From the NCBI GenBank assembly GCA_015056735.1, contig SVFT01000006.1:1-64000 (forward strand): a stretch of 64,000 nucleotides of DNA. The letters are read 5' to 3'. Positions within the stretch are counted from its first letter, which is position 1. The number at the start of each line of letters is the position of its first letter. The notes below the pieces were generated by a model that was given only the letters and a program-made list of their open reading frames with translations, was not told where the DNA came from and did no database searches. Source of the DNA: Lachnospiraceae bacterium. GTDB lineage: Bacteria; Bacillota; Clostridia; Lachnospirales; Lachnospiraceae. Below, piece after piece: positions 9,116-17,575 of this stretch. A program made the translations under genes and the position numbers.

Positions 9116-9856
9116 ATGACAGGGGAAGAGATGATCGAAATAAAGGATAGATGCGTGGAATGGATCCGCGATTTTTTTAGAGAGAACGGTCCCGACTGTA
9201 ATGCAGTCCTCGGGATCTCGGGCGGAAAAGATAGTTCCGTCACGGCTGCGCTGTGTGTGGAAGCACTTGGCAAAGACCGTGTGATCGGGGTGCTCATGCC
9301 TAATGGCGAGCAGGCCGACATCGATGCGTCATATCTTCTGGTGAAGCACCTGGGGATCAAATATTTTGTCGTGAATATTCACGATGCGGTTGAAGGCTTG
9401 AAAAAAGCGATGCCGATGGAGCTTTCGACGCAGGCGGTGACCAATATGCCGCCGCGCATCCGCATGACAACGGTCTATGCGGTGGCGCAGTGCCACAACG
9501 GACGCGTTGCGAATACATGCAATCTCTCGGAAGACTGGGTCGGCTATTCGACTAGGTACGGCGATGCGGCTGGCGATTTTTCTCCGCTTGCGGGTCTGAC
9601 AGTGCAGGAAGTCAAGGCGATCGGAAGACTTCTGGGGCTTCCGGATGAACTGGTTGAGAAGCCGCCGATCGATGGCCTTTGCGGCAAGACGGATGAGGAT
9701 AACCTCGGCTTTACCTATGCTGTTTTGGACCGCTATATCCGTACAGGAGAGATCGATGATCAGGAGATCAAGGAGAAGATCGACCGAAAGCACAAAGCAA
9801 ATCTGTTTAAACTCAGATACATGCCGGTTTTTGACCCGAAGATCCCGACGATCTGA
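9116..9856 (+). CDS. nadE: NAD(+) synthase, ammonia-dependent type
   Basis: This 246-residue enzyme adenylates nicotinate adenine dinucleotide and amidates it to NAD+. The PP-loop ATP motif is GISGGKDSSVTAALC (about 34-48). Other family signatures are NTCNLSEDWVGYSTRYGDAAGDFSPL split over residues 138-163, and the KPPIDGLCGKTDEDNLGF-type substrate loop. The length matches the short form without an N-terminal glutaminase domain, so free ammonia is the expected nitrogen donor. GAGGAGG lies before ATG 9116. It stands alone between two terminators or promoters. Confidence 0.93.
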   Translation: MTGEEMIEIKDRCVEWIRDFFRENGPDCNAVLGISGGKDSSVTAALCVEALGKDRVIGVLMPNGEQADIDASYLLVKHLGIKYFVVNIHDAVEGLKKAMPMELSTQAVTNMPPRIRMTTVYAVAQCHNGRVANTCNLSEDWVGYSTRYGDAAGDFSPLAGLTVQEVKAIGRLLGLPDELVEKPPIDGLCGKTDEDNLGFTYAVLDRYIRTGEIDDQEIKEKIDRKHKANLFKLRYMPVFDPKIPTI

Positions 9857-9895
9857 TCCTGATCTGTATTTTTCCGGATCGTTCGCAAATAGCGG

Positions 9896-9924
9896 TTGAC
9901 AATTTGCAAAAATCTGTGTACGAT
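9896..9924 (+). promoter_or_regulatory. promoter of the trpXYZ T-box transcript
   Basis: A perfect TTGACA (9896-9901), 17 nt, and TACGAT (9919-9924). Transcription would begin at about 9931, just ahead of T-box stem I. Confidence 0.8.
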
Positions 9925-9933
9925 CACTTTAAT

Positions 9934-10220
9934 AAAAACCGATGACGAAGAGTAGTAGCGTGAATGCTTCTGTTTCAGAGAACTGCCGGGTGGTGCGAGG
10001 CGGTACGGGACTTTGCGTGAATGGACTTCTGAGGGCGAACCGAACGCGCAGGCAAGTAGGCTAGACGGCTGATCCACGTTACAGGATAACGCATATGCTG
10101 GTATGCGGTTTGAGAGGGCATCTCCGGATGTCAATAAGGGTGGTACCGCAGGAGTGACTTTACAGAGCTCTTGTCCCTTCAGTTACTTGTTAACGGAAGA
10201 GACAAGGGCTCTTCTTGATT
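9934..10220 (+). promoter_or_regulatory. tryptophan-specific T-box riboswitch
   Basis: The leader between nadE and the binding-protein gene holds the conserved T-box sequence AAGGGTGGTACCGC (10136-10149), which pairs with the uncharged tRNA acceptor end. Stem I runs from about 9934. Its specifier loop reads GTGAA-TGG-AC, placing the specifier codon UGG (Trp) at 10022-10024, followed by the usual CTTCTGAGGG closure. The distal arm carries CAGAGA and GGTGGTGCGAGG. The terminator arms are 10164-10175 and 10201-10212. Uncharged tRNA-Trp should stabilise the antiterminator and switch the transporter on. The specifier assignment is by reading alignment to known T-boxes, not by folding software. Confidence 0.9.
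10164..10220 (+). terminator. T-box-controlled terminator hairpin
   Basis: AGAGCTCTTGTC (10164-10175) pairs with GACAAGGGCTCT (10201-10212), twelve pairs with one G-U, then a T-rich tail. It competes with the antiterminator that contains the T-box sequence just upstream. Confidence 0.8.
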
Positions 10221-10264
10221 CTTCGGCAGATGCAAAAGCATCGTCCGGCAGAAAGGATGGAAAC

Positions 10265-11269
10265 ATGAAAAAAGCAATCGTAACCAAACTCATCGCGGCA
10301 ATGGTCGCAGTAACCACGGTATTGTCCATGACAGCATGCGGCAGTGCAGACGCAGACGTAAAGACGATCGGCGTGATCCAGTTCACAACGGTTCCGTCTC
10401 TTGATAACTGCTATACAGGCTTCTTAAAAGGCCTTGCGGATGAGGGATTTGAAGACGGAAAGAACATTAAGATCGACTTCCAGAACGCAAATGCGGAAGT
10501 ATCCACGGCAGATACGCAGGCACAGACAATGGCACAGAAGAAATATGATCTCGTCGGCGCGATCGCAACACCCGCAGCGATGAGTGCATACGGTGCGTGC
10601 AAGGCAAACGGTATTCCCGTTGTTTTCACAGCAGTCAGCGATCCGGTATCCGCTCAGCTTGTCGAGAGCCTTGATAAGTCCGGAACGATCTGCACCGGAA
10701 GTTCCGATCAGCTTCCTCTTGAGGCGCAGGTTCAGATGATCCGTGCGTTCCTTCCGGATGCAAAGAAGATCGGCATCCTGTATACAACATCCGAGCCGAA
10801 CTCCATCACAGATCTTGAGAAGATCAGCGAGATCGCACCGAAGTATGATTTCGAGATCGAAGCGATCGGCGTAACGAACAGTTCCGAAGTGGCGACCGGT
10901 GCGGAATCTCTTGTTGCGGCAGGCGTTGACTGTATCAACAACTTTACGGATAATAATGTAGTAAACAATCTTCCTTCGGTTCTGCAGGCAACGACAAAAG
11001 CCGGCATTCCTGTTTTCGGTTCCGAAGAAGGACAGGTATATGACGGATGCCTTGCATCTGTATCCATCGACTATGTGGCGCTTGGCGAGGAGACAGGTAA
11101 GATCGCCGGCAAGATCCTCAAAGGGGAATTAAAGCCGGAAGAATCCAAGATCTATACAGCGAGCGAGGGCGCACCTTTTGTCAATACGCAGGTGGCGGAC
11201 AGCCTTGGCATCAAGATCCCCGCAGAGTATGAGAAGAGTACGATGGTGACGACGGGATCCAACAAATAA
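10265..11269 (+). CDS. trpX: tryptophan ABC transporter substrate-binding lipoprotein
   Basis: This 334-residue protein has a lipoprotein signal (TVLSMTACGS, with the modified Cys at about 24) and the two-lobed fold of the ABC_sub_bind/DUF534 family: TIGVIQFTTVPSLDNCYTGF at the mature start, then GIPVVFTAVSDPVSAQLV and IPVFGSEEGQVYDGCLASVS. In Firmicutes this family under Trp T-box control is TrpX, the binding component of a tryptophan importer. ATG 10265 is preceded by AGAAAGGA; longer upstream reading would run through the T-box and is discounted. It is the first of three genes, and the UGG T-box supports tryptophan as the ligand. Confidence 0.88.
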   Translation: MKKAIVTKLIAAMVAVTTVLSMTACGSADADVKTIGVIQFTTVPSLDNCYTGFLKGLADEGFEDGKNIKIDFQNANAEVSTADTQAQTMAQKKYDLVGAIATPAAMSAYGACKANGIPVVFTAVSDPVSAQLVESLDKSGTICTGSSDQLPLEAQVQMIRAFLPDAKKIGILYTTSEPNSITDLEKISEIAPKYDFEIEAIGVTNSSEVATGAESLVAAGVDCINNFTDNNVVNNLPSVLQATTKAGIPVFGSEEGQVYDGCLASVSIDYVALGEETGKIAGKILKGELKPEESKIYTASEGAPFVNTQVADSLGIKIPAEYEKSTMVTTGSNK

Positions 11270-11285
11270 TTTGGGAGCGTAACAA

Positions 11286-12206
11286 ATGGACGTATTTCTG
11301 GGACTGCTTCAGGTGGTGCTCCGTGAGGGCATGATCTATGGCATTATGGCGATGGGCGTTTACATCACCTACAAAGTTTTGAATTTTGCGGATCTTTCCG
11401 TGGACGGAACGTTTCCGCTTGGCGCCTGCATGGCGGCGGCGCTGATCATGGGCGGGATGAATCCCTGGCTGACATTGATCGTCTGCTTTGTTTCGGGCTG
11501 CCTTGCCGGAAGCGTGACCGGTTTCCTGCATGTGAAGCTGCGTATTTCCGATCTGATGAGCGGTATTCTCGTACAGACGGCGCTCTATAGCGTGAACATG
11601 CTGGTCACCGATAAAAAGGCAGTCCTTTCCATATTCAATATGCCGACCATTTTCTCATCGGGACTCGGCGGTGCGATGTATAACACAGCGCTTGACCAGT
11701 GGGCATGGGTGATCATGGCACTCATCATCACGCTGGTCGTAAAGCTCATTCTGGATCTGTATCTGAAAACGCGGTCCGGTCTTTTGCTCCGTGCGGTCGG
11801 CAGCAATGAACGTTTTGTCGTGTCGCTGGGCAAGGACCCCGGCAATATGAAGATCATCGGCCTGATGATCGGAAACGGCCTTGTCGCTCTCTCCGGTGCT
11901 GTGCTTGCGCAGCAGAAAGAGAGTGCGGATGCTTCAAGCGGCACCGGTATGGTGGTCATGGCACTTGCGGCCGTGATCATCGGACAGGCGGTTTTCGGCC
12001 ATGCAAAAAAAATGCGCGGAACGACCATGGCGATCGTCGGTATGACGATCTACCGTATCTGCCTGACTGCGGCGATGCAGTTCGGTCTTGATACGATCTA
12101 CTTAAAGGCCCTGATGAGCATACTGTTCGTCGCGGCGCTTGTAGGCAGCAGAATGAAGGATGAAAGGAGCGCGAAAAATGTCATCAAAGCAGCAATCCAT
12201 CGTTGA
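11286..12206 (+). CDS. trpY: tryptophan ABC transporter permease
   Basis: This 306-residue membrane protein of the branched-chain-type (LivH-like) permease family has eight or more hydrophobic segments. Family patterns are GIMAMGVYITYKVLNFADLS near the N-terminus, TRSGLLLRAVGSNE (the cytoplasmic coupling loop, about 160-173) and GLMIGNGLVALSGAVLAQQ. It would form the transmembrane channel for the ligand delivered by TrpX. It starts 16 bp after trpX and its last 29 bp overlap the ATPase gene, so the three are translationally coupled. Confidence 0.88.
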   Translation: MDVFLGLLQVVLREGMIYGIMAMGVYITYKVLNFADLSVDGTFPLGACMAAALIMGGMNPWLTLIVCFVSGCLAGSVTGFLHVKLRISDLMSGILVQTALYSVNMLVTDKKAVLSIFNMPTIFSSGLGGAMYNTALDQWAWVIMALIITLVVKLILDLYLKTRSGLLLRAVGSNERFVVSLGKDPGNMKIIGLMIGNGLVALSGAVLAQQKESADASSGTGMVVMALAAVIIGQAVFGHAKKMRGTTMAIVGMTIYRICLTAAMQFGLDTIYLKALMSILFVAALVGSRMKDERSAKNVIKAAIHR

Positions 12207-12984
12207 TCCGATGGTGACCTTTGAACATGTAAATAAGATATTCAATCCGGGCTCCGTCAATGAAACAACGGTTTTTGAAGATTTTAACCTGATGCTCAGA
12301 CGCGGTAACTTTATCAGCGTTGTCGGCTCCAACGGCTCCGGCAAGACGACCATGCTCAACCTTTTGTGCGGCAGCATTTCTGCAGACAGCGGACGGATCA
12401 CGGTTGACGGCGCGGATATCACAAACATGAAAGAGTTCGAGCGCTCAACATTCATCGGCCGCGTCTATCAGGACCCTTCGGCAGGGACCTGCCCGGACCT
12501 GACGATCCTTGAGAACATGGCGCTTGCCGATAATAAAGGCGGAAGTTTCCTGCTGCAACGCGGCGTCAATAAGCAGAGAAAGGATTACTACCGTTCTATC
12601 CTGGAACAGCTCCATATGGGCCTTGAAGATAAGCTCGGGATCGCGGTCAAGTCGCTCTCGGGCGGCCAGCGCCAGGCTCTGGCGCTCCTCATCGCGACCA
12701 TGACGCCGCTGAAGCTTTTGATCCTGGATGAGCATACCGCGGCACTTGATCCCAAGTCCGCTGAGACGGTCATGGAACTTACAAAGCAGGTGATCGAGGA
12801 GAAAAAAGTGACCACGCTGATGGTCACACATAACCTGAAGTTTGCGGCTGAGTACGGGAATCGTCTGTTCATGCTTCACCGCGGCAGGATCGTATTCGAT
12901 GCCCTAGGTGATGAAAAGGACCGGATCTCGATCAAGGATCTGACAGACCGATTTGACGAGATCAGTATTGAAGACGGAAACTGA
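12178..12984 (+). CDS. trpZ: tryptophan ABC transporter ATP-binding protein
   Basis: This 268-residue ATPase has Walker A GSNGSGKTT (50-58), signature LSGGQRQALALL, Walker B LLILDEHTAALDP and the switch His in MVTHNL. It powers the TrpXY importer. The frame is open from an ATG 18 nt upstream, but AAAGGAG spaced 8 nt from ATG 12178 marks this start. The next gene begins 54 bp later, a gap without a clear terminator, so partial read-through into the dlt-like operon cannot be excluded. Confidence 0.88.
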   Translation: MSSKQQSIVDPMVTFEHVNKIFNPGSVNETTVFEDFNLMLRRGNFISVVGSNGSGKTTMLNLLCGSISADSGRITVDGADITNMKEFERSTFIGRVYQDPSAGTCPDLTILENMALADNKGGSFLLQRGVNKQRKDYYRSILEQLHMGLEDKLGIAVKSLSGGQRQALALLIATMTPLKLLILDEHTAALDPKSAETVMELTKQVIEEKKVTTLMVTHNLKFAAEYGNRLFMLHRGRIVFDALGDEKDRISIKDLTDRFDEISIEDGN

Positions 12985-13038
12985 ACATAGTATACTTCAT
13001 GTGATGTGTGATTCATTTTTACGAAAGAGGTTATTAAT

Positions 13039-13266
13039 ATGGAAGAAGTATTAAGAGTATTGGAAGAAGTAAAGCCGGATGTTGATTTTTCCGTAGAGAA
13101 GTCCCTGATCGACGATGCGATCCTGGATTCGTTCGATATCATTTCGATCGTGAACGGTTTGAACGATGCGTTTGACATCGAGATCACGGTTGCAGAGCTT
13201 TTGCCTGAAAACTTCAACAGCGCAGAAGCAATGTGGGCACTCGTTCAGGAACTACAGGAGCAATAG
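13039..13266 (+). CDS. acyl/aminoacyl carrier protein, DltC-like
   Basis: This 75-residue acidic four-helix carrier protein has the phosphopantetheine attachment site at S31 in ILDSFDII. The usual DSL is DSF, as in several DltC-type and amino-acid carrier proteins. It would carry an activated amino acid as a thioester on the 4'-phosphopantetheine arm. AAAGAGG precedes ATG 13039. It is followed after 3 bp by an MBOAT gene and then an adenylation enzyme, so its partners are encoded beside it. A fatty-acid ACP role is unlikely because no fab genes are near. Confidence 0.85.
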   Translation: MEEVLRVLEEVKPDVDFSVEKSLIDDAILDSFDIISIVNGLNDAFDIEITVAELLPENFNSAEAMWALVQELQEQ

Positions 13267-13269
13267 ATC

Positions 13270-14808
13270 ATGACAATACTGTCGGTTCAATTCTTTGCGT
13301 TTTTGCTTGTGCTGGTTGCCGCATACAGCCTGACACCAAAGAGATTCCGCTGGGTCATCCTTCTGATCGGAAGTTACGCATTTTACGGCCTTTCGAACTG
13401 GAAGTACCTGGCGCTGATCTTCTTTACGACGTGCCAGACATTTCTTGCGGTCCGCAAGCTGGGCAGACTCAACCGCTATATTAAAGAAGATCTTAAACTG
13501 ATCGAAGATAAAGATGCGCGTAAAGCAGCAAAAGAAGCCACGATCCGGAAGAAGAAAGCCGTCGTGACTATTACACTTTTGATCAATTTTGCGCTGCTGT
13601 TCTTCTTTAAGACGACATATATGTGGATGGAGACCGCACTGATCCTGCCGCTTGGTATCTCGTTCTATACCTTCCAGACGGTCGGCTATCTGATCGACGT
13701 TTACCGCGGACAGGCAGAGGTGGAGAGCAATTTCTTCAAATATGCGCTCTTTGTTTCCTATTTCCCGCAGATCATTCAGGGACCGATCAACCGCTACAAA
13801 GCAATCGCTCCGAGCCTTACGGAGGGGAACAGGATCACCTGGACGAACTTCAGAAGAGGTTTCGGTCTGTTTATCTGGGGTATGTTCAAAAAGCTTGTGA
13901 TCTCCGATCGTGCGGCGATCTTTGTATCTTCCGTTTGGAGTGGCGATCTTTCGGATACGGCGGGATCGATGATCCTGTTCTCCGTATTCATGTTCAATCT
14001 GCAGCTTTATACCGATTTTTCCGGCGGTATCGATATGGTATCCGGTGTATCACAGCTTTTCGGTATTGAACTTGCCGAGAACTTCAGACGACCTTTCTTC
14101 TCGAAAACGCTCGCGGAGTACTGGAGAAGATGGCATATGTCGCTGGGTGCGTGGATCAAAGATTATGTATTCTATCCGATCGCGATGTCCAAGATGTTTG
14201 CAAAGATCGGCAAGAAAGCCAAAGCGCATTTCGGTGTGCATATCGGCAAGACGCTTCCGGGTGCGATCACATCCGTGATCACGTTCGTGATGATCGGTCT
14301 GTGGCATGATATCACGATCCCGTATGTACTCTACGGTGTATGGCACGGTCTGATCATGGGCCTGTCCACAATGTTTGAGCCGCTCTTTACAAAGTTCAAT
14401 ACATTCTTTGAAGTGGATCCGGAATGCTTAAGCCACAGATGGTTCCAGAGAGCGAGAACGTTCCTCCTTGTTACGTTCGGCGAATACTTTTCGCTGGCGG
14501 CGGGTTTCGGCATTCTTGTTACGATCTTTAAACGTACATTTTTTGATTTTGAATATTCGGCCCTGTATCTGCAGTTTACGGATTACGGGCTTGATAATAA
14601 GGACTGGTTCGTGCTTTTAATGGCAACATTTGTACTGATCTTTGTCAGCATGAAGCAGGAAAGCGGTGTCCGGATCCGCGAAGCGCTTGAAAAGCAGGAG
14701 CTTTGGTTCCAGTGGGCGGCAACACTCGGTCTGATCTTCGTGATCATGATCTTTGGCATCTATGGACCGGGATATGATGCGGCATCGTTTATTTACGGTG
14801 GATTCTAG
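13270..14808 (+). CDS. MBOAT family O-acyltransferase, DltB-like
   Basis: This 512-residue polytopic membrane protein has about ten or more hydrophobic segments. Family signatures are LPLGISFYTFQTVGYLIDVY (about 125-144), FPQIIQGPINRY, NFRRPFFSKTLAEYWRRWHM (about 274-293) and LWHDITIPYVLYGVWHG, whose last His is the conserved MBOAT catalytic His. DltB homologues pass an aminoacyl group from the carrier protein across the membrane to a surface acceptor. The segment around residues 75-105 (RKAAKEATIRKKK) is an unusually basic cytoplasmic loop that could dock the acidic carrier. No DltD or DltX gene is adjacent. Confidence 0.88.
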   Translation: MTILSVQFFAFLLVLVAAYSLTPKRFRWVILLIGSYAFYGLSNWKYLALIFFTTCQTFLAVRKLGRLNRYIKEDLKLIEDKDARKAAKEATIRKKKAVVTITLLINFALLFFFKTTYMWMETALILPLGISFYTFQTVGYLIDVYRGQAEVESNFFKYALFVSYFPQIIQGPINRYKAIAPSLTEGNRITWTNFRRGFGLFIWGMFKKLVISDRAAIFVSSVWSGDLSDTAGSMILFSVFMFNLQLYTDFSGGIDMVSGVSQLFGIELAENFRRPFFSKTLAEYWRRWHMSLGAWIKDYVFYPIAMSKMFAKIGKKAKAHFGVHIGKTLPGAITSVITFVMIGLWHDITIPYVLYGVWHGLIMGLSTMFEPLFTKFNTFFEVDPECLSHRWFQRARTFLLVTFGEYFSLAAGFGILVTIFKRTFFDFEYSALYLQFTDYGLDNKDWFVLLMATFVLIFVSMKQESGVRIREALEKQELWFQWAATLGLIFVIMIFGIYGPGYDAASFIYGGF

Positions 14809-14819
14809 AGGTTTTTTAT

Positions 14820-16355
14820 ATGACGATCAATGTTTTGGAATGGCTTGACCGCGCGGCGGAGAGAACGCCTGATAAAAGGGCGCTGGCTGATAAGGATCAT
14901 GCGGTCACCTATCGTGAACTGAAAGAGCATGTGGACAGGATCGGTTCCTACCTGATCCGTAAAGGAGAGGGGAAATGGCGCAATCGTGCGATCGTTGTTC
15001 TGATCGACCGTAACCTGATGTCTTTGGAACTGTTTCTTGGTATTGTCGCAAGCGGCAATTATTATGTACCGGTTGACTGGACCCTGCCTCCCGCAAGGAT
15101 CGAACTGATCTTGAAAACGCTGGATCCGGCGGTGGTCCTGCAGAGTATGCCGTATCGTGAGAAGCCTTATGCACAGATCGATGATCGTGAAATCATACTG
15201 CACGATACGATCCTGGAAGAGACAGAGGCTGATCCGGAGGCACTTGCCGCTGTCCGTGAAGAGATGCTTGATGTTGATCCGCTCTATGCGATCTTCACAT
15301 CCGGTTCGACAGGCGTTCCGAAAGGTGTTCTTATCAATCACCGTTCGGTCATCGATCTTGTCTCACAGTTTCAGGAGACGTTTCCGTTCCCTGAAGATGC
15401 GGTGTTCGGTAATCAGGCGCCGTTTGATTTTGATGTTTCCGTAAAAGACATCTATGATTCTCTGTATATGGGTGCGACACTTGAAGTAGTGCCGAAGCAG
15501 CTTTTCTCCTTCCCCGGGAAACTCGTGGACTATCTGAACGAGCGCAGGATCAATACGATCATCTGGGCGGTTTCCGCACTTCATATTGTGGAGAATTTTA
15601 AAACATTTGATCAGAGTACGCCGCAGTATATCAGGCTTGTGATGTTCTCCGGTGAGGTCATGCCGGTCAAAGTTCTGAAATACTGGCAGGAAGGCGTGCC
15701 GGAAGCGACATTTGTCAATCTGTACGGCCCGACGGAGATCACCTGCAACTGCAGCTACTATATCGTTGACAGAGATTTTGCTTTAAACGAGGCTATTCCG
15801 ATCGGAAAGGCTTTTAAGAATACCCAGATCTATTTGTGGGATCCGGACAAAAAAGAAGTGATCAGGCGGAGTGAGTACGGACGTACCGGCGAGATCTGTG
15901 TGCGCGGTACATGCCTGGCACTCGGCTATTGCAACAATCCGGAGAAGACAGCGGAGGCTTTCACGCAGAGTCCTTTTCACAATATGTACGAGGAAAAGGT
16001 ATACCATACAGGTGATAACGGCTCATACGGTGAGGACGGTAATCTGTACTTTGCTTCCCGTAAAGATTTTCAGATCAAGCACATGGGGCACAGGATCGAA
16101 CTCGGCGAGATCGAACTGGTCGTCAATGCGCTTGATTTTATCGAAAATGCGTGTTGCCTGTATGACGCGGATGCAGATCAGATCGTACTGTTCTATCAGG
16201 CAAAAGAGGATTGCAAAAAGGAGATTCTGCAGGGGATCAAGAAGATGCTTCCCGCTTTTATGGCACCGAATCGTTATGAGCGCTATGATCGCCTGCCGAT
16301 GTCCGCGCACGGTAAGATCGACCGTGTGGCACTGAAGCAGACATTTGCAAAATAG
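14820..16355 (+). CDS. amino acid adenylation enzyme (carrier protein ligase), DltA-like
   Basis: This 511-residue stand-alone adenylation domain has core A3 YAIFTSGSTGVPKGV (157-171), the A4 region FDFDVSVKD (202-210) whose Asp normally holds the substrate alpha-amino group, A5 NLYGPTEITCN (300-310), A7 YHTGD, A8 RKDFQIKHMGHRIELGEIE and A10 PMSAHGKIDR with the catalytic Lys. It should activate an amino acid with ATP and load it onto the carrier protein two genes upstream. Overall it resembles DltA, which uses D-alanine, but specificity cannot be fixed by eye. The gene starts 11 bp after the MBOAT gene with a weak AGAGG site. Confidence 0.88.
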   Translation: MTINVLEWLDRAAERTPDKRALADKDHAVTYRELKEHVDRIGSYLIRKGEGKWRNRAIVVLIDRNLMSLELFLGIVASGNYYVPVDWTLPPARIELILKTLDPAVVLQSMPYREKPYAQIDDREIILHDTILEETEADPEALAAVREEMLDVDPLYAIFTSGSTGVPKGVLINHRSVIDLVSQFQETFPFPEDAVFGNQAPFDFDVSVKDIYDSLYMGATLEVVPKQLFSFPGKLVDYLNERRINTIIWAVSALHIVENFKTFDQSTPQYIRLVMFSGEVMPVKVLKYWQEGVPEATFVNLYGPTEITCNCSYYIVDRDFALNEAIPIGKAFKNTQIYLWDPDKKEVIRRSEYGRTGEICVRGTCLALGYCNNPEKTAEAFTQSPFHNMYEEKVYHTGDNGSYGEDGNLYFASRKDFQIKHMGHRIELGEIELVVNALDFIENACCLYDADADQIVLFYQAKEDCKKEILQGIKKMLPAFMAPNRYERYDRLPMSAHGKIDRVALKQTFAK

Positions 16356-16363
16356 GAGGCAGT

Positions 16364-17545
16364 ATGCAGGATTGTATACGCGAGATCATAAAGACCAAGA
16401 GGGCGCAGACACTCAGCGAGCCGTTCTATGTTTTTGACTTGGACAGGCTGAAGGCACATGTGGACGAGATCCAAAAGCGATTTGCCGATAACATGACACT
16501 ATGCTATGCGATCAAAGCCAACCCGTTTTTGATCGCGCCGCTTGATGCGCAGCTTACGAAATATGAGGTATGCTCACCGGGCGAGCTTGATATCTGCCTG
16601 CACCTTGGGATCGATACAAAGAAGATCGTATTCTCCGGCGTGAATAAGCGCCCTGCGGACATCGCACGTGCGATCGAAGCCGGCGCCGGTGTTGTGACGC
16701 TCGAATCCTATAACCAGTATCTGTGGGTGAAGGAATATGTCGAGGAACATGACGCATCTGTCACAATCCTTCCGCGCCTGTCAAACGGGTTTCAGTTCGG
16801 AATGAGCGAAGAAGAACTTGCGGATATTGTGGCGCACCATGATGCGGATCCCCGCATTCATCTGATCGGCGTGCAGTATTTTACGGGGACGCAGAAGAAG
16901 CTTTCCAAGACGCTTGAAGAGATCGACTACATTGTCAGTCTTGTATCGAGACTTGAAAAAGAGTATGGCTATCATGCAGAGCAGATCGAATACGGTGCCG
17001 GCATCAAAGTTGCCTATTTTGAGGGCGAGGATCTCGAGCATCCGTATGATGAGCTCGATCAGATCTGTACGCATATAAAAGAGAACTACGCTGACAGAAC
17101 ATTTATCATTGAACTCGGGCGTTATGTGGCGGCGTATTGCGGCTATTATGCGACAAGCGTTACGGATACCAAGATCAATGGGGACAGACGTTTTGCGCTT
17201 GTGGACGGCGGGATGAATCATGTGAACTACTACGGACAGAACATGGCGATGCGCGTACCCGAACTGACACATGACCAGTTGGAAGCGAGCGGGGAAGAAG
17301 AGGACTGGACGATCGTTGGTTCGCTTTGCACGTTTGCCGACATCCTGATCCGAAAAGTGCATATCAAAACGCCTAAGATCGGCGATATCCTGATCTTCCA
17401 TCGTATCGGTGCTTACTCGGTAACAGAGGGTATCTACCTGTTCTTGAGCAGGAGGATGCCGGAGATCTACTATTACAGTAAGGGATCCGGGATGGAACTG
17501 ATCCGCGAGGGTATTGAGAGCAGTACGCTGAACGGCGGCAAGTAA
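16364..17545 (+). CDS. fold-type III PLP-dependent amino acid decarboxylase
   Basis: This 393-residue protein is of the ornithine/diaminopimelate decarboxylase superfamily. PLP binds K51 in CYAIKANP. VCSPGELDICLHLGI, IVFSGVNK, a glycine-rich YFTGTQ in place of the usual HIGSQ, the partner-site Cys in GSLCTFADIL (about 321-330) and the C-terminal GAYSVTEGIY are visible. It is shorter than LysA. Its closest theme is decarboxylases that act on free or carrier-bound amino acids, such as BtrK in butirosin synthesis. It starts 8 bp after the adenylation gene behind AGGAGG, so it belongs to the dlt-like operon, which suggests the transferred group is a decarboxylated amino acid. Substrate unknown. 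Confidence 0.85.
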   Translation: MQDCIREIIKTKRAQTLSEPFYVFDLDRLKAHVDEIQKRFADNMTLCYAIKANPFLIAPLDAQLTKYEVCSPGELDICLHLGIDTKKIVFSGVNKRPADIARAIEAGAGVVTLESYNQYLWVKEYVEEHDASVTILPRLSNGFQFGMSEEELADIVAHHDADPRIHLIGVQYFTGTQKKLSKTLEEIDYIVSLVSRLEKEYGYHAEQIEYGAGIKVAYFEGEDLEHPYDELDQICTHIKENYADRTFIIELGRYVAAYCGYYATSVTDTKINGDRRFALVDGGMNHVNYYGQNMAMRVPELTHDQLEASGEEEDWTIVGSLCTFADILIRKVHIKTPKIGDILIFHRIGAYSVTEGIYLFLSRRMPEIYYYSKGSGMELIREGIESSTLNGGK

Positions 17546-17575
17546 TACAGGATACAGAAAGTAACAGGAATCAAA

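Noticed and set aside
9934-10220. A CRISPR-like or other repeat-rich region before trpX
   Set aside because: The repeated G-rich motifs are explained by T-box stem structures; there are no direct repeats with spacers.
10103-10264. N-terminal extension of the trpX frame
   Set aside because: It would read through the T-box antiterminator and terminator; the lipoprotein signal peptide and ribosome binding site place the start at 10265.
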